A stretch of DNA of 64,000 nucleotides. It comes from Elysia chlorotica (lineage: Eukaryota > Mollusca > Gastropoda > Plakobranchidae). This document shows, piece by piece, positions 31,784-45,372 of the stretch. The position numbers and the translations under genes were made by a program. The DNA is taken from positions 116,074 to 180,073 of the forward strand of contig RQTK01000503.1 of NCBI GenBank assembly GCA_003991915.1. Direction: 5' to 3'. Within the stretch, counting starts at the first letter, position 1, and the number at the start of each line of letters is the position of its first letter. A model generated the notes under the pieces. It searched no databases. It worked only from the letters and a program-made list of their open reading frames with translations, and had not been told where the DNA came from.

Positions 31784-34700
31784 AAGGAGGAAGGACTAAC
31801 ATTTTAATTTGTCTTGAATAAAGGATTGTTGACATTGAAAGGTGATAAGGATTGGACATAGAAAATGCAATCATTTTGTGTCCTCTTCTTTTCATTAATG
31901 TTATAACAGCCCTGATCATTTTAAAAGAAATTGAAGTTGACTTTTCATTTCAGCATTTGAAAATATTTTTAAAAGAGGACATTCAAAGATGATATATTTT
32001 TTGGGGGCTGAACCATGTTTTATGTGATGAATTTTTGAAGAATTTAGAGGCTGTCTTTATAGTAAACATGTTGTCGATCTCAAACATTTTAATTGGTTAA
32101 TGAATTTAAACAAAAGTAAATGAAGTTCAATTAAATTCATATAAGGATTTTCATCTCTGCAGTGGAGAGAACCTTATGAAGCCATTAATGGACTGTTTTT
32201 TTTAATAATTTTGAGACAAGTTAATGATTTGTTTTTTCCATTTTGTTTTTCTCACTTCAGGTTCAATAAACTTAGAAATGGTGGGAAAAGTTCCAGAGCC
32301 CCAATTACAACCTTCAAACGAGATAACAAGAACAGGTAATTGCAGTATTATGTATTGATGTCAAATTATTGTAACAATATTTTTTAAGTAATGTATAAAT
32401 GTGTTTATTTCTTTATTTTTATTTGTACAGCAGCTTTGAGAAGTAGGGGATACATAGGAAAATAATATAGATATAAGATGAAATATGGTTCCTCTGAATT
32501 GGTTGATGATAAGGTTGAAGCTATTTTTGTTTTGTTTTGTTTTTTTACTTCAAGCTTGAGCTATAAATGAAGCGATGCCTATTGCTCCATAGGTGAAAAT
32601 AAAAAGGGGGTTAAAGCTGTCTGTTTTGAGTATTGTGATAATTGAGACACTTATATCACTAAAATCCTGTGTCTTTTACACATGTATAAACCATAGTGGA
32701 TAAATGTGAGAGTTAGGTAATTGCAGAGTGTTAATATTGTCCATTCTTTTTTTTTAATTGGGATGGTGGAGAACCCTTGTGTTGCCTGTAGATATAAACA
32801 TTTGGAAAGGTACTTGGAATAACTATTTCTATCGTAGGATAGAAATCAAATGTGCAAATGTGTTGTTACTGTAGTTATGCTCTATGTAATTAAATATTCC
32901 ATGAGTTCCCCTTACAATTGTGTGGTGTCAAAATATATATGTAAAATAGCACTTTTCAAAACCACTGTTTTTCCTCTTTTTTTTTTTAATATTGTTCAAA
33001 TGCTTTACGCTTAGCATTCACCTAAAAAGTTAAATTCAATGGCTCTTTGGAAGAGCATGTAACAGTTTTAAATTAAAACATCAGGGAGTTTGAATTTAGT
33101 ATTTTAGTCACATGCTGCAAGGCGTTTGTTGCAGTAATGTACGTTTATAAACAATGTTGAAATAATGTGTGAGAAGCATGTATTTTGTTTTTTAATTTCA
33201 TTGTTTTTTCACACATTTTAACACAGACCATCTGAGCTGTCTGCAAGACGACCAGTTCCACAAAACATGACAGTTGCTAAGGCAAAGGTATTATCCATCT
33301 TTTCCATATTATTCGACTATAGATTTTATGTTGAACAACTATTTACTCTTCCATATAAGAATAGTAATGGGGACATGTATTAAGACTAATTATATGATGC
33401 AGATCATTGAATTGGTTAATTGCTAAAGCCATTTTAGATCTATTTCCTTTTGTCTCTTTAGTACATTTAATCAACCTAAGATTTGTCATTGTTTTGTGTA
33501 ACATACCTTGTCCAATATTATGATATACCAACATCTTAAACCTTGTAGTCCTGATTACTGTTAGTACATTAAATAAACATACAATGATACATTTATCATG
33601 AAAAGCATTATAAAATGGCTTACACTACAGTTACAAAAGCACCTGTGCCTGAACAAATCTTAGCCACAAAAAAATCACATACATCCACCACATTTTATAC
33701 CATTGGCATTTGCAGGTGACCAGAGATCCTCGATTTGATGACTTGTCTGGAGAATACAATGAAAAGATATTCAAGACCACATATGGCTTTATATCTGATG
33801 TCAAGTTGAAGGAGAAAGCGGTTTGTATAATACTGGAAAAAAAAACATTTAAGAATATTACTTTCTAGCTGGGAACTCACGAAATTTGTGGGGACTGTAG
33901 GATGGACAAAACTAAAGTATTACAGCTAAATTTAAACGGTGGTTAACTCAAAATTGTGAATCTTCAGGATCTATAACTTTAGGAACTTTATATGTTTGCT
34001 TGAAGAGGTTGCATCAAATTAAAGTAGGCTCAATAATTAATTTATAATCAGAATTAATAATTAACCAAGCGTTCTAAAAAAAAGCGGTGCACTGTGTGCA
34101 TTAAAATTTGCACACACACTTAAAAATTATTTAAAAAATCAATATTTATATCAATTTCTATTTGTTTGTTATTCAAGGAAGGGGAGGAAGCAGTAATTGT
34201 TGTGTCTGTTTGTTTTTTTTTTTTTAATACATTTTTAGTTTTTGACTAATTCGTTAATTTTCGTTAAAAAAAATTGATTAGGCGTTTGATGTTATTAGTT
34301 TTATGACTTTAAAATTCTCTGGTCCATTTGTAATTTTTACTTTAAAATTTGGGATGATAGGGTAGAGCGGTTTGGATTTGATTGCGTGTCTAAGTTTGAG
34401 ACGAAGACAATTATATATATAGATGATGAAGTGTGAATTAGTGGACCTCTTCTTCCACCCTCTATTTTGTTTGATAGACAGCATCTACTCTTTACTTATC
34501 AAGCTCAGTTGTGTGTCAGATTATTCAATAGTTCAGATTGTTGATTAACTATCAACATGCAAGCTGGAGGTGTTTGAATAAAAATGATCTTTGTTGCTTT
34601 CTCCATTGAAGATATTCCAGTTTTGTTTTGAAAAAATTCTTTTACTGCATTTTTTATGGGAAGTGAGTGTGTGTTTGGGGGGAGGGGTCAGAAGATGTGT

Positions 34701-37068
34701 AGTTAATTTATATTATTTTTAGGAGCTTCTCTTATCATAATGCTTTTTTAAGCCAATGGTTGCCTTAAAGACATACTTTGAATGCCAAGTTATATCTTTA
34801 CTGTAAACCTCTGTAACTTCTAAAGTATGAAGATGACATTGTTTTTGCAAATTGGACATAAATATTTTTGTTTAAAATGATATCTGGTTTGGTAGCAGAA
34901 TAGAAGAAATGCTGTTTTCCTGCTACTGTATTGGATGTACTAAGGTCCATGTTTTTTGTCCAACATTTGAGTGGAATTTTGATTGTTTTTTCCAGAAACT
35001 CAAAAAGTTGATAACCCAGACAAAGGGCAAAGACAAAAAGATACAACTAAAACAATTGTACAACAGAATGGTGAGTAATCATGAATGATGTACTACTGCC
35101 ATAAAAGAATTTTTCATTTGATGAACCTGAATCTTCATGCTTTCTCAAAGAAATAGAAAGGGAATGAATTATCCAGTGTAATGCACTGTTTAACTTTTTA
35201 CCCGCATAAAACATGATAACCACAAATCTAAAACTCTGAAAATTATTAGGCCAATTAAAAATATGCTTGTTATGTTTTTATAACTGATTTTGTGGAAGAA
35301 AGTGAATTTTTCTGAGCATTTTCGAAGAATCTGAATGTTCGTATATAGTTGTTTTTTTTACACCTGTATAAAAATAGCTTACATCCAAAGATAGTGATTT
35401 AAATGTTTAAAAAGTTTAAAAGTTTGTAAATATTTTTTTCTTAGTGCTGCTGCAAATATTTTTTTTTCTGAGTACCACTACTAAAGTCACTGTTGAAAAA
35501 ATTGAGGATTTACAATTCAACTGTTTTGCATATTTTTGTTGTTTTCTCCTAGATTGTTCTTTATTAAGACTAAAATTGATCTTAAATAAAACACTTTTTT
35601 TAATACATTCTTATTTTTTCATGAATAACCATTTAAAAATATTTTTTATCGTTTTTTGTTGTTTTGTTTTTTTTTTGCAATAGGAGCAACAGGAGGCTTC
35701 AGAGAAGAAGAAAGCTAAGGCAGAAGCCATGGAGAAAGAGTGGAAAAAACAGGAATTAGATAAAATCAAGGAGGGGAAGAAACCTTTCTTTATGAAAAAA
35801 TGTAAGTTATTTTTTTAACACAAAATATTAAATTGCTTCAAAGAATATAATAATAAAGCGGTTGTCATGGATAGTTGGTTGTCTCGAGTAGTATAGATCA
35901 CTGAGTAATGTACTTGTAACACTTTCCTACTGATGATACTTAAAACGTCCCCTTTTTAAGTTCCTAAAATGAATGCACTGGTTCAAATAGTTCGCAGGTG
36001 TGTCCAAAGCAAGTATGTATTCATTTCATCTATACAAATGAAAAGAATTTATTCAGTTATTGTGATATTTATAATCACTAAACTTATGGTATTCCATAGC
36101 CTTTCAGAGGCCTGGTCTATTTGAGTGGTTACGATTGGCCAAATTTTTAGATCTATATACATCTTTATGACTGCACCCATCTCTGCTACTGTTATCACTC
36201 TACCATTATGTTTTTTTGTTGTTTTTTTATGTCTACAGTCTTGCCACATTTTATCACAATTGCGTGTAATTCTCTTTCTATAATCTCCATATTCTCTCTC
36301 TCTCTCTCTCTTGCCATGCCTTCTTTCTTTCTTTTTTTTCCTCTATCTCTTTCTTGTTATCTAATTCTAATGGACAGTGATATGTCTGCAACAAAGCTAA
36401 AGTATCTTTCAATGTGATGACTTAGGGCAAAGCCTATAAGTTTTCCTTATGACCACCCCTATTCTCCGTACACTTAAGTAAACAGAACATGCCGTAAGGA
36501 AAGACACTGCCTGTACTTTGCAACCTGACCATTCCTCCTCCCCTCGCTCTTGTCTTACTTACATTGGTCAATCGCAACTTTACATGGACTAAAGAGACAC
36601 AGTCTCAGTGCCTACAGAAACGGTGCCCTATTCTCCCTCCACGACCCCCACCTGATTTTTGTTAAATGTGTTCTTTGATAACAAAGAGTTGGTGGCTTTG
36701 TCAGGGTTTTGTTTGATTTGGTCAGGACATGTGGTTAACACATTATGTTTGACTATTTTTTTAACATATTTTTTGTTTTGCTTTTCTAAATAGCATACCA
36801 TTTACTATAGATACAGAATAATTTCTTGTTCTCATTGAATATTCCATAATACATTTTTGATGTGCTTATAATACCCTTAAAGATTTATACTCAAAATGCT
36901 TTGTTTTTGCCAATTATAATTTCAGCTCAAAAGAAAGCTCTCATTGCAGAGGAATTGAGGAAAGAAGCAGAAGAGAGCGGTTCTCTTCAAAAGTCTCTTG
37001 CGAAGAGGAGTAAAAAATTGGCAGCTAAAGAAAAAAAGAGAAAAGCGTGGACTACGAAGGATGTTTGA
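28560..37068 (+). CDS. RRP36: Ribosomal RNA processing protein 36, 9 coding exons
   Basis: RRP36 is a nucleolar factor needed for early cleavages of pre-rRNA on the way to the 40S subunit. Exons: 28560-28604, 30261-30276 (16 nt), 30836-30896, 32261-32335, 33227-33287, 33716-33820, 34996-35070, 35684-35801 and 36926-37068. All are in phase, giving 232 aa (human 259). Diagnostic features: MSHVPLSELKAMQDKLG (human MSFEELLELQSQVG), RPSELSARRPVP (human RPLEMSAKIRVP), the family signature RDPRFDDLSGEYNEKIF, RMEQQE, and KPFFMKKS before a basic Lys/Arg tail (human RPYFLKKS). An in-frame TAA at 28548-28550, directly upstream of the ATG, supports the start. ATTACCAG just before it suggests an upstream noncoding exon. 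Confidence 0.94.
29040..29960 (-). mobile_element. LINE fragment with RNase H domain, in RRP36 intron 1
   Basis: In minus-strand order, conceptual translation shows an RT-RNase H linker (FGIGVRQLLEIDRDIN), an RNase H-like stretch (DGSKGAACHSY, then SIFTAEAVALCMALD), and a terminal CNCQLSISHILVECPLF motif. That order fits Jockey/I-like LINEs with an RNase H domain. Several stops and frameshifts make it inactive. It is antisense to RRP36. Confidence 0.75.
31445..31742 (-). mobile_element. tRNA-headed SINE copy in RRP36 intron 3
   Basis: On the minus strand a tRNA-like head (GTGGTTCGGC in the B-box position) is followed by CCTACTGGTTGGGT, CAGTTTAATGTGAC and a body whose other end reads TAGGGCTGAAATTGGACG. 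The same blocks occur at 50694-50930 and 61.7-62.6 kb. A C run and a CA repeat adjoin the head. Confidence 0.7.
31745..31784. repeat. C homopolymer followed by (CA)n
   Basis: About 25 C followed by about 7 CA units, directly adjoining the SINE head. Confidence 0.95.
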
Positions 37069-37181
37069 CGTTTTTTTTTAAGGAGTGATGAATATTAGGG
37101 GGAGTGAAAGAGAGAAAGAAAAAAAGTTAGTGTGGGATTGCATAAGGTTTTGGTTAGGTGGCTCTTGAATCTTGAGACTGA

Positions 37182-37209
37182 AATAAAATTCAGCACTTTT
37201 GTAAATAAA
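37182..37209 (+). terminator. Candidate polyadenylation signals of RRP36
   Basis: Two AATAAA hexamers (37182-37187 and 37204-37209) lie 114-141 bases after the stop codon. They are the first such signals downstream and would give a short 3' UTR. Confidence 0.5.
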
Positions 37210-40200
37210 GTACAACTAATAATGCCTAAAATTTACATTTTTTGCAATGTTTGTAAATCACCTGAAAAAAGTACTTTTTGTCTTTTTCATGCCATCATTG
37301 GGTGTCTTATTGAGTTGTTTATTGCAGATCAGAAACATGCCAAGAGCACAAGTAACCTGTCACAAATCTGTTATAGGTCAATGAAACTTAAAGAGACATC
37401 AGATGGTGATCTGCCTTCTTATATCACTGTGTGATGATTTGAATAACTTTCAGTGATTTGTCATGCAGTTTTGCCATGAAGAAAAAAAAAATACTTACAA
37501 AAACAAAACAAAAACAGATTTAAATCAATTTATAATGAAAATTGAATAACTAAATGTAACATTTGTTTTATATAACGCTTTTAAAACATTTGAGCACAGG
37601 GAAAAAAGCAAAATGAGTTCTGTGCAGTTTACCTGTATATATTTGAAACGTGTCATAGACGCCATGAGAACACACTGATTTTCTTGCTTGACACTGACAC
37701 TGTGACAGAATCTTTGCTTATGAAATTTGTCATAATAATGATAGAGGTAAACAATCTTTTAAGTGTATGTTATACATAATGATTTTTTTTTTTCATTGTG
37801 CAACTGTTCTTTTGACTTAATTGATTAATTAGTCTATGCTGCCTTAAGAGCATGTGATGTTTGTTTCCGAAATTTAAAATTTCCGTCAGCGTTTTACAGA
37901 ATTTAATTCCTTTAGATTTTTGTTTTCATGACCACCAATGCATGAGAAAACTCATAGAAAATAAACCTTAATCAGTTATGATCTTTTCCACTCTACATTG
38001 CATTTCCAAACATGAGCTATACATTGCAGAATATTCTTTAAATGTGGTAGGGCATACCTTTTTATGTGGGTTGGTTAGTAATTAATGTCAGATGAGTTCA
38101 CAGTGTATTCTTATAAAATTTTTCCATTTCAAGTTAGTTTTTGAAATTTAATTCTGGTCTACATAAAGTATAGATCTAGAAATAAAGCATCAAGTTTTGC
38201 AAAACCACAATATAAAGACTTATGTTTAAAAAAATGTTTTTAATTATTAAATTGGAAAGTCTTATGTAAGAAGGATTAGATGACTTCTTTTTAGGTTGCT
38301 CGATTTGCCTTCTGGGGCATGTAAATGTTTATATTCTTGTTCAAAATTATGATCTGTACAAAGCTTGATATAAATATCATGTACAAACAATATAAATTGG
38401 CGTACTGGGCTTCCATTATTTCAATTTTTTTTTAACTATGTCTTTGCTAAGCAAATATTTATTTTAATTTAAAAATTGGGCTATAGTTCATAATCATATT
38501 TTAAACTAGATTACAGTTGGGTTTTTTTTAAGGAAACCTTCAAACAGCAGGGTAGGCCTACACCTTTAATCTGTTCTCTGAACTGAAATGAAAACATCAC
38601 TAATTCATCTATAAAATACCATACAATATGTAATGTTGCATTGCTCTTGTTTTGCACAATAATATATGTAATTCCTAACCACCCAGAGTTATTAAACGCA
38701 TGTGTTTGTCCACTGCAGGATTTATCATTCTAATTTATGCCATCTCGATTTCTACCCTGTGCTTCTCTCTGCCAAACATGTCCTATGTGTTGTACAATGC
38801 TGTCTCATCATCTAGTGGGTTTTCTTCTAGACCTTTTACAAATTTTTGGCTGCCATATAGTACTAAGGAGCCAAACTTGTCTGTCTTGTCATTCTACTTC
38901 TAGCAATTGTTATGTCATTTCTATTTTTGCCTTTCCAAAATTTTTTTTCAATTATAGTGTCATCCAAAAGTTTTGCTCTTTTCTTAATTGATCCCCTGCA
39001 TTCTAAGAGCATTATTTTCTCCATTGTTTTTTGTGCAGTCCCTAATTTGATTGGGGTTGGGGTGTTATTTTTTTTTTTGGGGGGGGGGTGCATTTGGTAT
39101 CCATAAAGTTGGTAGAAATTAGAATGCATTGGTCATATGCTTGTTTTTTAAGGGAGAATGGTATATGTCACCCATGAGCATTTCTCCCTTGCGACCAAAA
39201 CCTCATCATTCTGCTCTTAATCTTATCCTAAAGTAGACTTCGGCAACAGTTGCATCATTAAGAAAAGTAATCTTTCCTTACACAAATGTATCTGTAGGAT
39301 TGCGTTCAATTGGCTCATTTTAAATATTCAGTTGTGAACCTGATAACCAGTTTAATTTTAATCCTTTTGAGCAAAATGTGAGAAACTGAAGGATTGTTGC
39401 ACATATTAATTTATTAGGCAGAGTATAGTTTGATGTTTCCATTAAATTTTTTGTTACTGTCTTTATAAAAAAAAAGAAAGGCAAAAATTTCAATAATATT
39501 AATAATGATACATATTCATGAAAACAAGATTTTGACTAGAGAAGCATCAAGAAAAAAACAATCATCAAACTAGAGAATGGTTGAGAAAACTTTTCTTTTT
39601 ATTTATTTCCTTACTGCATATTCTTACTTCATGTTAGTTTCCTTAACACCAACCACATTCTGGTTGCAGCTTCCTTATCAGTAATAATATAATGTTATAA
39701 GGGAATAAAGCATCTCTGCCAGCAATTGACATAACATTAACAAAGATGGTGGCACATTATGCCATAACCAAAGCATAAATAATGAAGCTACTATGAATGG
39801 TATACAATGATGGTTCAAGGTGAATCCTATCATGTTTTTGTCTACAGCATGCAAACTATGTGAAGCTATAGGAACAGATGGTACAACGGACAACTTAAAA
39901 CACTAGCAAAGGTGATTTATCCCCGTTTTTTTTTGGTTTTTTGTTTTTTTTTCTATTCGAGTGGAGTACTGATAGTAAATGTACCACAGATATTTTGCTG
40001 AAACAAGTCAAAACTTGTTCAAAGCTGAAACAACAAAGAAAAATTAAATAAAACACCATAAAGAAGATCTAGGCACGAGCAGCATTCTTTAATCCACATA
40101 AGAAAACTTTATTCTAAATATTTATGTTTATTTACATTCAAACTTGAAGAGAGGACTAGGGTGGAGGCTTAAACGATACCCTAGAATATGCAGCAGGTCT

Positions 40201-43200
40201 ATGACATGCCTGCTTGTCAAGCTTTTACAAAGCCGAAGTTGTTCCTTTAACTACGAACACATAATTCTACCTCAGCTCCATGATAGAAAGTGGAGGGCCA
40301 CATCTGAATTACACTTTGCTAATGTTCATTCAAACAGAATTGTAAACCTACTGTGTGCCAACCACCAAATGCCTCAGCACAACTTATCCTGCAAGCCCTG
40401 GTATCTCAAGGCGACCACCAAAAGCTAGGGTGACTGGATTATCTGCCCCTGGCCAGCCAGATGCATTCATGATTATATTTCTATAACCACTAATTTTTAT
40501 AATACAAATACTGCATTTCCTGAGTGCAATACTTAGTTTTAAAAAGCTTTTCTTAACAATTAGAGCATAACAGACCCAAAATGTTTGCAATAAATTAATT
40601 TTAAATACTCTTTTAATTTTTTTTTTGTAATGCATCATCACATTTCTACCATAATAGCCTAACACACTTACTGGACCTCAAAAATAGTTTGTCTTCAACA
40701 TCACAAAAATAGCTTTATTAGTGATAGATGATGGCGTAAAATATTTAATTTTTCCTATGTTTAGAGTATGATACTTCCAAAGTCTTACTACTATACTAGG
40801 GAGGAAAACTGTTGCTGCCATAATAGTGATCAACATTTGGACTCATTTTACCACCTTCTAGTTCCCAATCATCAGATTTAAAATGGGACTTTTGAAAAGT
40901 ATTTAACGATTCAGGCACAAGTGAATTTGTGTTTACTTTTCCCCCTCATATGAAGTTTTTTTTCTTCTCAAAACTTAAAATTTACAAAAAGGTATGACAC
41001 TTTAATTTTGAAATTTCAAGTCAATTACAATGGAAAATATGCATAACAATCCATTACACAAAGCTTGTGTGGACTTGTTTTGATATAAAAAAAAATTATA
41101 TGTGCCTCAGTTTATGACAATTCATTGGTATCATTAGTGAAAATCCAATTTGTGATGCAGAAATTCATTTGGATAAAATTAATGATATCAAAATGATACA
41201 TGTAAACCAGCGACATATTATCACCAAGCAAAAAAGTCACTAACTTTTTAAGTAAAGATGAGGAAAAAAAACTAGATGTTTCATGAAATTTTAACTAGAG
41301 GGTAATAAATAAATAAAAAAATCAATGAAGATGTGTTAGCCCAGTCTAATTAAAATGCCTAAGGTCTATCAACCATAAATTATTTCACGATGATAAAAAC
41401 TTGCTTTTTAAAAATCCTTCCATACCAAATGATGGTAACGTTTTATTTGTTTATATTTATATTCCATAAAATGATGAAAGGACCATTATGGTAGCAATGT
41501 GATGAAAGACATTGAGTAAAATCAGTATGAAAACTACTACCTCGTTTTACTTGCTAATGCATGCTGATACAGCACCATAAAGTAAGCATGTGTGTCAATT
41601 TGAGTAACTTGCAATGCACAATGCTTCTCTTCCTTGGGCTTTAAATACCTTAGGTGGTGAAACAGCAGGATATAATGCTCAAGCATTATCATTTTGAAGA
41701 TAAGCAACAATCTAAGAGAAAGCAGCGTAACTTGAAAAATGTCCTTTATGGTAAATAGTACTTTGGAATTTTGATATTGCAATGAATTCACTCAGGGTAA
41801 TTGAGATATCCCTGAAGTGCAACTATGAGGATGTGTGTAATTATGTATGATGGCCAATGGCAAGTATTCCCTTACACCATGACATAGGAAAGACTTCGGG
41901 CTGTGACAAATCCAGATCTCGCGGCTTAATTTAATAATGGGCTGGTTAGTTACAAAAATGTTTGATGTAGGGATCATGTGAAGTAAGAAGGCTGTGTGAA
42001 TACAAGTAAAACTTGAGTGATGGAAGTATTGTGGCATCATTCTTTTTTTGTATATATTTATATATTATATGCAGATTTCAGTCAAGCCAAGAATAAAATT
42101 TATAAAAAAAAAGAAGGAAATTGGATTAAGTTATTATCTTATATTAGATGAAGAAACACCTGCCATATTGAATGAAAGCATGGGAATAATCTACGTACAA
42201 GCTTTTCATCTGTTACTTTCCAAAACTTCAAGAAAGTCAAAATGGTTTATTTGACAGAGACTTTGACAAAGGCAATAACCATGGACTTGAAAAAGAAGGA
42301 AAAAAATGAAGGAAAAAAAAAAGAGATGCATTTGTTTCTTTACACAGAAGTACCCGTCTTTCCAATATTTAGAGCAAGCCAAACTGTGCCACTTATAATT
42401 CAAAATGCTGTGCCTTGTAATAAATAGAACAAAGGAAGAGAAGATCAAATCCCAAACCTGCACAGGCACATGCACGCATATATTCACACGATCACACAAG
42501 TTTAATTTATGCCAAGCTTGAATGCTGTTAGTCTCTAATAACAAATCCACCTCCAAAATACTAGAAACTAAAACATTCCAATGATTGACTATTTGTCAAA
42601 TGACATCACTCTTGCATCTTTGAAACTGTCCAAGCCATTTTCTGAATAGAAAACTAATACACTTTACATGGACCTGAATTAAGTGGTTAAAACAAAGAAA
42701 GGTAAAATATAATTGACTAAAATAAAAGTGTAATACAGTTGTCTTAATTATTACATGTAATTTACGACCACTCTTGCCTGGTATAGGACAACAGCCAGCG
42801 ATTATAACTTCACATCCTCTCCAAGGAAAGACATTTTTTTAAATATTGATATATATATTATAGCATAATGTGTTAAGTTATGTGCATGTATTCATCACTG
42901 TGTACGATGGTAGGAAAGCAAAGTGAACAGTCAATCTGAAATATGCTTTTAGTGCTGTTGACTAAAGGAAATCCAAATTTCCCAAGTCTTACCATTAAAT
43001 GGATTAAAAAATAAATATCCAAACTTTATTCCATCTCATGAAAAATAAATAAAATTTAAAAAAGGGATAAATGTTCTATGTTAGGACAAACAAAATGATT
43101 CTTGGAGTATTTGACAAGAAAAAATATGGAAAACGGGTTAATCTATTGAAAGAAAATACTGAAGTGTTTCAACAGAATAAAAGAAAATAGATGGGCAGAA

Positions 43201-44245
43201 TAGTATGAACTGAAAAAAAGTAACAGACACTACCACTTGCTGGTGCAATACAAGGCTATGCTAGCGATAGTGTATATATGCATAGTGGTTACCTAGAAAA
43301 TGTATGCAACAAAACAAAAAAGACTGTAGTCACAATGCTTTCCACTGCTTTGCTTTGTGTTTTGTTTATTTTACAAAAAATGAAATATGTATTATCACAA
43401 GGTATTTTATAATTGCAGTTAAAACACTGGAAGGTTTATGACTAAACTTTCCTTACTTTTGTTTACCAACACATAAAATAACATAATGGTTTAAAACAAG
43501 TCGTGCCAAGGCAGGAACATACCTGTGCAATCTATGACTTTAAATCTGTAAAAGATGACATGTCCTGGTGAAAATGGAGATGTGATGAGGATGACATTTA
43601 ATTAAGGGTGATGTCAGATGAGCAGCGAAGGCAGGTACTACTGGATTGCTGAGACCATAAAGTCTCACAGAGCAAAGTCTTTTACCGACTAGATGCTCTG
43701 TCAGAACCTTACAGCCTCAAACATTGTGTTTAAATAAAAGGAGAAGCATACAATAATAATAGTATAATATAAAATATAAATTCACAGCCCTTCAGTTTCC
43801 AAATAGACCAGTACTGCATAAACCAACGCTAAGACTGATGCAACTTCAATACAGCTGAAGCAATGGGATGAGTGGTGAGATGGCTGGTGAAGGATGACAA
43901 CTAACATGACACAGGATGCTTAATTTAAAAATTCATACAACTAATTAATCTTAAGAACCAACAAAGAGAGTCCACTTCCAAATGACTCAGAATATTGAAT
44001 GCTAAACAGCAATAATAGAAGACAATAAATACAACGCTTCACTAATAGGGAATAATTTAAAAAAAAATGTCGAGACCAAAGGGGAAAAAAATCCATCTGA
44101 TAACAACAGTAATGAAATAAATATAAAAAGGGAGAGTGAAAAAAATTCAAGTGCTTCAAATTTTTTTTTTTTATAAATTGAACATAGAACCACTAGCATA
44201 GCAATTATCTTTAGCCTGATGATTCACACTACTGATGTAGGAGAA
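37210..44245. other. Region between converging RRP36 and NOVA
   Basis: No conserved coding region was found. RRP36 and NOVA converge here, so the right part is probably a long NOVA 3' UTR on the minus strand. Minus-strand AATAAA signals at 40108-40113 and 40127-40132 are possible ends. The 37.4-40.0 kb part is AT-rich and featureless. Reading frames near 38.7-39.1 and 40.1-40.7 kb show no recognisable domains. Confidence 0.5.
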
Positions 44246-45372
44246 TTAACGAGGGGTGGCTTGTCTGGCACGCTTGCACTCTTCCTGTTGAATGCGTTGC
44301 TGGATCAAGTACTGTGCCCTTGTAATGTTGGCAACAGTGCCAGCGATGCACACAATGCGATTATGTGTGCCAGGTGCATACACACCTTTCTTGGAGATCT
44401 GTACATTGGTGCCTGTGAACTGCTGAATCTCCACGATGCCCTTGCCACCAGGGCCGAGAATTGCACCTACAATGTTCTCTGGAACTTCCATCTCCTGCTT
44501 AGTAGACTTGTCATCCGAGGGACTGTACATGCCTGTGCCCAGTCCAAACGAGTTCTGGTTCACATTGACAGTTACAGCTCCTGGTGATCGATCAGGTGTT
44601 GGGTAGGTTACAGCATTAGCTGATGCCGCATATCCAGGGGTCTGCGAAAAGGAATCATTTAGCATAGGGCTGGAACCATAGCGGTCAGCAGGGCCACCAG
44701 CCATGCTTGGTGAAGAGCTTCCAAACAGACTGGTCGACTGCTGCTGACCCGAAGTGGTACTTCCCACTGGCCCAAACATGCTAGAGGCCTGACTGGTGTG
44801 TGCGCCAAATGTATTGGCGGCCGTTGCCGTTTGTTGGCCTGCCATCTGCATACCTTGCATGTTAGCCAAGCTGTTGGCCGTCATGTTGGCTGTCATGTTG
44901 GCCCCCATCTGGTTAACACCGCCCATTCCCATGCCCAGGATTCCATAGTTGGCAAGTGTATTCATAGCAGAACTGATCTCTTCAGTTGCTTGCTCAGTGT
45001 AACCTGAACTGCGAAGGGTTATCTTGAGGTTTTCCAAAGCTTGGGCTGCCATGGGTCCACTCAGCCCCATTGCAGCAGAGCTCAGGGTCATATTTAGACC
45101 AGCTAGAGTTCCCATTCCATTATACGAGTTGTTGCCATTGGTACTGAAATTGAAGCCTTGGCTTTGATATGCGGCAGCTGCCGTATTATTCATCATTTCT
45201 GTGCCCCTCGCTTGGTAAGGTGTATTCGCAAAGGGTGATCCGGTTGGATTGGCAGAGGCTACAGGCCCAGTGTAATCAGCATAACTTATATTCGGACAAC
45301 TGCTACTTTGTGGGTCTTCTACAATTTTCTGCAAGATCAAGTCCATGGCTTTCATGTTGGCATCCATTTCAC
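44246..45372 (-). CDS. NOVA1: NOVA-like last coding exon (linker, KH3, stop)
   Basis: A 1,127-nt exon starts with two bases completing Gly of VTVAGEM and ends with TAA at 44248-44246. It encodes the end of KH2, the long Met/Ala/Gln/Ser linker and KH3, ending RARQATPR. The acceptor reads TTTCATAG. A 122-aa plus-strand frame across KH3 is only its antisense shadow. Confidence 0.9.

Noticed and set aside
38700-39129. Overlapping frames with a faint LINE-like look (LGTAQKTMEKI, ITIARSRMTRQ)
   Set aside because: No full RT motif could be read in either strand; the similarity is too weak to call.
40144-40665. Frames of 94 and 93 aa on opposite strands
   Set aside because: No recognisable domain; they lie in the probable NOVA 3' UTR or intergenic DNA.
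44219-44587. 122-aa plus-strand frame
   Set aside because: Antisense shadow of the NOVA KH3 exon; the minus strand explains the conservation fully.
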